From contig CBDATZ010000054.1 in NCBI GenBank assembly GCA_965199845.1, forward strand, positions 248,001 to 312,000: a stretch of DNA of 64,000 nt, written 5' to 3'. Of the stretch, positions 59,982 to 64,000 are shown piece after piece. The position numbers and the translations under genes were made by a program. This DNA is from Ilyomonas sp965199845. GTDB taxonomy: Bacteria; Bacteroidota; Bacteroidia; Chitinophagales; Chitinophagaceae. The notes under the pieces are model-generated. The model searched no databases. It was not told where the DNA came from and was given only the letters and a program-made list of their open reading frames with translations. Each line of letters starts with the position of its first letter. The first letter of the stretch is position 1.

Positions 59982-61100
59982 TTATAACATTTCTGTAAAA
60001 TACAAATCGTTGTATTTGGCCGCGCAGTTCTTCATGCTGTACGACTTATTGAATAAGGCTTTTCCGTTTTTACGTTTCTCTTCCAGTTCTTCTTTTGAAG
60101 CGTTAATAAATGCTTGTAAAGCTTTTGTATAAGCCGCTTCCGAAACATCACCAGATAAATAACCAATGTCTTTTGTAACTACATCTTTCAATCCGCCAAC
60201 CGGCGTACAAACCGGCGTTGCACCCGCCGAAAGCGCTTCCAGCAAAGCAATTGGCAAGCCTTCAAAAGTAGAGGAAAGCACAAAGGCATCTGCATTTAAA
60301 AGATAATCTGCCACATTGGTTACTTTGCCAATAAAGAAAACATTACCTGGCTGTTTGGCTATCAAATCATCATAAATCTTTTTATCATCAGCCACATAAT
60401 CACCAATAATTAAAGCAATCACATTGCAATTGTCTTTTTCCAATTTACTTAGGCAACGTAACAACAACTGCTGATTTTTTTGTGCGCTGATGCGGGCAAC
60501 ATTCACCAGCACTTTTGTATTGCTATCACGCTTTAGCGAATCAATCTTTTGTTTTGTTTCTTCAAACAAAGGCGTTTGTTTTACCGGGTCAGAACCATTT
60601 GGTATTAATACTTTTATCGGCTCGCCATATTCTTCAATTGCGCCTGTAAATACTTCTTCTGAAATGCTTACGGGAATAATGATTTTATTACTGAAAAAAT
60701 ATTTGAACGCTTGCCTGCCAAACCACGGACTATCTTGCTTTACCAGGTTATGAAACGTATGAATTTTTTTAAACGAACGCCCGATGCTTTTATAAGCCAG
60801 GAAGCAATAATAACCAGCATGAAGATGCGTATGAACAACGTCGGGCGCTAAACTTTTTATCGTTTTCCAAAGCTTGAAAAACATAGTCGGGTCAAGTGCC
60901 GGGCGTTTACCAAGTGTAATAAATTTCACTTCTTCATGGAGCAAACTAAGCGGCAAATGTTTATTTGGTTTATGATGATACATGCTTATCAACGTAACCT
61001 CGTAATCTTCTTTTTGCACCAGCTCATTACAAAGCTGAATGCAAAATATCTGCGCGCCGCCCCAGCCCAAAGCAGGAAGCACCTGTACAATTTTACGCAT
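59982..61100 (-). CDS. Family 4 glycosyltransferase (sulfated glycan locus)
   Basis: 372 residues, GT-B fold. Seen: QVLPALGWGGAQIFCIQLCN at about 6-25, VHTHLHAGYYCFLAYKSIGR, the donor lobe NVARISAQKNQQLLLRCLSK and STFEGLPIALLEALSAGATP at about 288-307 with the EX7E pattern. Its start lies inside the end of the upstream sulfotransferase gene (8-base overlap), so the two are translated together. The sugar is unknown. Confidence 0.9.
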   Translation of the reverse strand: MRKIVQVLPALGWGGAQIFCIQLCNELVQKEDYEVTLISMYHHKPNKHLPLSLLHEEVKFITLGKRPALDPTMFFKLWKTIKSLAPDVVHTHLHAGYYCFLAYKSIGRSFKKIHTFHNLVKQDSPWFGRQAFKYFFSNKIIIPVSISEEVFTGAIEEYGEPIKVLIPNGSDPVKQTPLFEETKQKIDSLKRDSNTKVLVNVARISAQKNQQLLLRCLSKLEKDNCNVIALIIGDYVADDKKIYDDLIAKQPGNVFFIGKVTNVADYLLNADAFVLSSTFEGLPIALLEALSAGATPVCTPVGGLKDVVTKDIGYLSGDVSEAAYTKALQAFINASKEELEEKRKNGKALFNKSYSMKNCAAKYNDLYFTEML

Positions 61101-62046
61101 GAGAATTGGGTTGCAAAAGTTCTATACTTGGTGTTTTTACAAACCATTTTTCATAAAAAGAAGTTTGCAATAACACATCTAAATCTTTTGTGTCTTCTGT
61201 AAAACACGTTTTTAGATACGCTTTTATATCAGACGTATCAATTGTTTCTTTTTCTTCAATAGGTGCAACGGCGGTTTTGCCGGTATTCATCTCAAACAGT
61301 TTTGCTTTTAACTTTTTGCGTTTGGTTACCGGCATCCAGAAATCAATCAGGTATTTAATGAGAAAACGTTTCAGTTTGCTTTGACCGATAATGCCTTTTT
61401 GCAACGATGCGCTTTTGGTGATGCCCGTTACATTTTTCGGTGTCAAATCAGGCTGGAAATCCGGATTGATTTCTAAGAAAGAAAATATCTTTTTAAGTAA
61501 AGCTGATGGATTTTTTAACTCTTCGTAATCGAGCACTAATAATTGTTTTACAGAAAAATATTGCAAACAATTTTTTATTTGCTCGCCATACATGCCGTGC
61601 TCAATATAAGTGAAGTCGTTATTGTCTTTGGAAAACGGTAAGTTTTTTTTGGGTTGATACATAAGCGCTTCGTGAGCAGAACGTTTTTCGCGAAGCATTT
61701 TTTTAAAATAATAATATGCTGAAAACGCACGCTGAACTGGGTTTCGAAGAATTACAATCAGCTTTGCATTTGCCGAATGTTGCGCCATTTGTTGCAGCAT
61801 AGACGGATAAAAAATATAATTCACCGCGCTTTGCAAAACCACAGGCTCACCTTTATAATCAACCGGTTCCTGCTTTAGACGTTCTTCTATTTCTGCAAAC
61901 GATTTAAAGCGCGCAAACAAATGAACATCTTTCAGTGTTTCATAGCCATATATTTCCGGATGCTGGCTTAACCAATCATCCAGTGTTGTTGTACCGGCTT
62001 TTTGTACGCCGATAATAAACGTATTTGGAAATATAGCTTGTTGCAT
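61093..62046 (-). CDS. Sulfotransferase, heparan/NodH-type
   Basis: 317 residues. Seen: the PAPS loop FIIGVQKAGTTTLDDWLSQH at about 10-29, the 3'-phosphate-binding LIVILRNPVQRAFSAYYYFK at about 96-115, and LLVLDYEELKNPSALLKKIF near 169-188. This is the classic GxxKxGTT / RNPxxRxxS pattern of carbohydrate sulfotransferases, clearer than in the other sulfotransferase of the window. It lies between cysN and a GT4 gene in the same strand order. Confidence 0.92.
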   Translation of the reverse strand: MQQAIFPNTFIIGVQKAGTTTLDDWLSQHPEIYGYETLKDVHLFARFKSFAEIEERLKQEPVDYKGEPVVLQSAVNYIFYPSMLQQMAQHSANAKLIVILRNPVQRAFSAYYYFKKMLREKRSAHEALMYQPKKNLPFSKDNNDFTYIEHGMYGEQIKNCLQYFSVKQLLVLDYEELKNPSALLKKIFSFLEINPDFQPDLTPKNVTGITKSASLQKGIIGQSKLKRFLIKYLIDFWMPVTKRKKLKAKLFEMNTGKTAVAPIEEKETIDTSDIKAYLKTCFTEDTKDLDVLLQTSFYEKWFVKTPSIELLQPNSHA

Positions 62047-62062
62047 AAATGATATTTAGTGG

Positions 62063-62114
62063 TGAGTTATGAATGATGATTAAAAAACTCTAATCGCTTA
62101 TCATTCATAACTCA
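62063..62114. repeat. Inverted repeat between cysN and the sulfotransferase gene
   Basis: TGAGTTATGAATGAT (62063-62077) and ATCATTCATAACTCA (62100-62114) are perfect complements of 15 bases with a 22-base loop. The ATTCATAACTC text is akin to the AATTCAT tandem at 28521-28567. Confidence 0.75.
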
Positions 62115-62117
62115 TCA

Positions 62118-63383
62118 TTATTCTACAATCATTCCCGCTGCAACGGTTTCATTCGTGCTTTCATCAACCAGAATTAACGAACCGGTAAAACGGTTTTTGC
62201 GATAAGGATCGTAAGCTACCGGCTTTGTGGTTCTGATTTTTACACGCGCAATATCATTCATGCTGATGGTAGTATCACCTTCATCGTCCATGCGGCGCAA
62301 TGTATTGATGTCCATTTTATACACGATTTCCTTCATCATGCTTCTTACTTCGCTCGTTGCCTGTCGCAGATAATATTTCGCGCCAGGCTGCGGTTTCTTT
62401 GCATTCAGCCAGCATATCATCACATCCAAATCCTGGCTTACCAGCGGCTGGTTGTTTTCTTTTACAATCATATCACCACGACTAATATCTATATCATCTT
62501 CCAACGTTATAGAAACAGACATTGGCGCATACGCTTCTTTCAGAGATTCGTTGAAAACATCAACGCTTTTTATGGTTGATGTTAAGCCGGAAGGAAGAAC
62601 CGTAATTGCATCGCCGGGACGAAAAATGCCGCCTGCAATACGACCTGCATAACCCCGGTAATCGTGATATTCGGTAGAGTGCGGGCGAATGATTGTCTGA
62701 ACCGGAAAACGCGCATCAATATGATTATAATCGCTGCCAATATGAATGGTTTCCAATTCATGCAGCAACGTTGCGCCGTGATACCATTTTGTATGTTCGG
62801 AATGATTGACCACGTTATCGCCGTTCAAAGCAGAAATGGGAATGTAACGTATATCATTTATGTTGAGCTTGCTGGCAAACTCAGTATATTCTTCAACAAT
62901 ATTATTGAAAACTTCTTCTGAATAATCAACCAGATCCATCTTATTTATACAAACAATTACGTGCGGCAATTGCAGTAAAGATGCGATGTATGAATGACGA
63001 CAAGTTTGCTCTACAATACCTTTCCTGGCATCAATTAATATTAAAGCCAGGTTGGCTGTAGACGCGCCGGTAACCATGTTGCGCGTGTACTGAATATGAC
63101 CCGGCGTATCGGCAATAATGAACTTGCGTTTTGGTGTTGCAAAATAGCGATATGCTACATCAATGGTAATGCCTTGCTCTCTTTCGGAACGCAAACCATC
63201 TGTAAGTAAAGACAAATCAACATGCTCGAGACCTTTGCGTTCGCTGCTCTTTTTAATAGCGTCCATCTGGTCTTCGAAGATAGATTTGGAATCGTATAAT
63301 AAACGCCCGATGAGTGTGCTTTTGCCATCATCTACGCTGCCTGCAGTTGTAAAGCGTAAAAGTTCTCTTGTATTAAATGCCAT
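62118..63383 (-). CDS. cysN: Sulfate adenylyltransferase subunit 1 (GTPase)
   Basis: 421 residues; a GTPase of the EF-Tu family which, with CysD, activates sulfate to adenosine 5'-phosphosulfate. Seen: TAGSVDDGKSTLIGRLLYDS at about 13-32 (G1), ITIDVAYRYF (G2), ADTPGHIQYTRNM at about 94-106 (G3), CINKMDLVDY (G4) and two C-terminal beta domains. No APS-kinase (CysC) domain is fused, so PAPS for the sulfotransferases must need a separate kinase outside the window. 148 bases behind cysD. Confidence 0.95.
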   Translation of the reverse strand: MAFNTRELLRFTTAGSVDDGKSTLIGRLLYDSKSIFEDQMDAIKKSSERKGLEHVDLSLLTDGLRSEREQGITIDVAYRYFATPKRKFIIADTPGHIQYTRNMVTGASTANLALILIDARKGIVEQTCRHSYIASLLQLPHVIVCINKMDLVDYSEEVFNNIVEEYTEFASKLNINDIRYIPISALNGDNVVNHSEHTKWYHGATLLHELETIHIGSDYNHIDARFPVQTIIRPHSTEYHDYRGYAGRIAGGIFRPGDAITVLPSGLTSTIKSVDVFNESLKEAYAPMSVSITLEDDIDISRGDMIVKENNQPLVSQDLDVMICWLNAKKPQPGAKYYLRQATSEVRSMMKEIVYKMDINTLRRMDDEGDTTISMNDIARVKIRTTKPVAYDPYRKNRFTGSLILVDESTNETVAAGMIVE

Positions 63384-63408
63384 TTTAATTGATTTTTGAT
63401 TTGTGAAT

Positions 63409-63459
63409 TATGATTTGTGATTTTGAAGCTTTAGAACCGACTCAAAATCACAAATCATA
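63409..63459. repeat. Perfect 18-bp inverted repeat between cysD and cysN
   Basis: TATGATTTGTGATTTTGA (63409-63426) pairs fully with 63442-63459 around a 15-base loop. The area is built of GATTTGTGAATTAT-like units. No ORF of note lies in it. Confidence 0.75.
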
Positions 63460-63531
63460 TCAACTGTTCTTAATTTATAAATTCGGTTTAAATATTGTTT
63501 GAATCCGAAATCATAAATTTAAAATCAGCAA

Positions 63532-64000
63532 TTAAAAATATCCTTGTTTCTTGCGGTCTTCCATTGCATTGTCCGAACGTTTATCGTCGCCGCGATTACC
63601 ACGTTCTGTGCTGCGGGTAGAAGCCACTTCCATTACAATTTTTTCCAGCGTGTCGGCATCAGACTCAATGCCGCCGGTAATAGTAATATCGCCCAGCGTA
63701 CGAAAGCGCATGAACTTTCTTTCGATGGTTTCGCCATCGCGCAGCGACATAAATTCTGACACCGGTAACCAGGTATCGTCTCTGTAAACGGCTTCGCGGT
63801 GATGAGCAAAATAAAGCGACGGAATCGGGATATTTTCTGCAAGAATATAATTCCACACGTCCATTTCTGTCCAGTTACTTATCGGAAATACACGAAAATG
63901 TTCGCCCTGATTTTTACGACCATTGAAGATGTTCCAAAGCTCAGGACGCTGGTTTTTCGGATCCCACTGACCAAAATCATCCCGATGAGAAAAGAAGCGT
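63532..64000 (-). CDS. cysD: Sulfate adenylyltransferase subunit 2 (partial, 5' end off window)
   Basis: The catalytic ATP-sulfurylase subunit of the PP-loop family. Only the C-terminal 155 or so codons are in view; the frame stays open to base 64000 and the start lies beyond. Seen: the stretch QRPELWNIFNGRKNQGEHFR, then RVFPISNWTEMDVWNYILAE, IPIPSLYFAHHREAVYRDDT and the C-terminal ITGGIESDADTLEKIVMEVA, ending in the usual MEDRKKQGYF. It works as a heterodimer with CysN, which follows. Confidence 0.93.
   Translation of the reverse strand, partial: RFFSHRDDFGQWDPKNQRPELWNIFNGRKNQGEHFRVFPISNWTEMDVWNYILAENIPIPSLYFAHHREAVYRDDTWLPVSEFMSLRDGETIERKFMRFRTLGDITITGGIESDADTLEKIVMEVASTRSTERGNRGDDKRSDNAMEDRKKQGYF

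Noticed and set aside
55279..64000. Assimilatory sulfate reduction operon as the sole role of cysD/cysN
   Set aside because: No cysH, cysI or cysJ is next to them in view, while two carbohydrate-type sulfotransferases follow directly; the right flank is needed to close the matter.

Overview
The window reads as chromosome from a Bacteroidota bacterium, most likely of the Chitinophagaceae/Sphingobacteriia type. The evidence is the overlapping bamD-rpoZ pair, a TonB receptor with an N-terminal carboxypeptidase-like domain, EpsG and SLBB exopolysaccharide proteins, an ECF sigma factor paired with a two-membrane anti-sigma-like protein, TAnnTTTG-type promoter boxes, and an almost complete lack of Shine-Dalgarno sequences. 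The sequence is AT-rich. I see no rRNA, insertion sequence, prophage or CRISPR array, and one tRNA.

Layout. 1-8182: a TonB receptor cut by the left edge, aspS, a LolA-like carrier, bamD/rpoZ and an MsbA-type ABC exporter. 8501-13610: two zinc alcohol dehydrogenases with a DUF4142-like protein, two VOC proteins flanking tRNA-Arg(CCU), and a TPR membrane protein. 13735-24617: a leftward block holding gmhA and an exopolysaccharide operon (SLBB exporter, Wzz, Wzx flippase, EpsG polymerase, three GT2 glycosyltransferases, DUF4838 protein). 24992-28206: a Bax-inhibitor-1 family protein, an amidohydrolase and a cupin. 28293-32487: repeat elements, then a lipoprotein / ECF sigma / putative dual-membrane anti-sigma operon. 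32514-40714: a DUF3298 protein, a GH63-like glucosidase, an NTF2-like protein, hydroxybutyryl-CoA dehydrogenase, an unknown secreted protein, trmD and hslR. 40865-43148: a second ECF sigma factor with small membrane proteins, an FAD-monooxygenase remnant and Hsp20. 43407-49371: tadA, mreBCD, an acetyltransferase and an M1 peptidase. 49520-55123: a glutamine-synthetase-like ligase / kinase-like / HAD operon, a 50-residue lipoprotein that is easy to miss, DUF72 and corA. 55279-64000: a leftward glycan locus with cysD/cysN, two sulfotransferases, two GT4 enzymes, UDP-glucose dehydrogenase and UDP-glucuronate decarboxylase, which together suggest a sulfated glycan made from UDP-GlcA/UDP-xylose.

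The most interesting parts are: (1) the 28674-32457 operon, whose third protein appears to span both membranes and whose sigma gene has no ATG, GTG or TTG at the expected start; (2) the ECF/Hsp20 cluster, where two small membrane proteins share a tail motif and one of them shares an F/G/R/W-rich segment with the Hsp20 arm; (3) the ligase/kinase/phosphatase operon; (4) the sulfation locus; and (5) several families of long intergenic inverted repeats, including a perfect 28-bp one.

All calls come from reading the sequence and from recalled family features. No database search was run. Start sites were moved inward from the longest open frame where family length, a signal peptide or the start codon argued for it.
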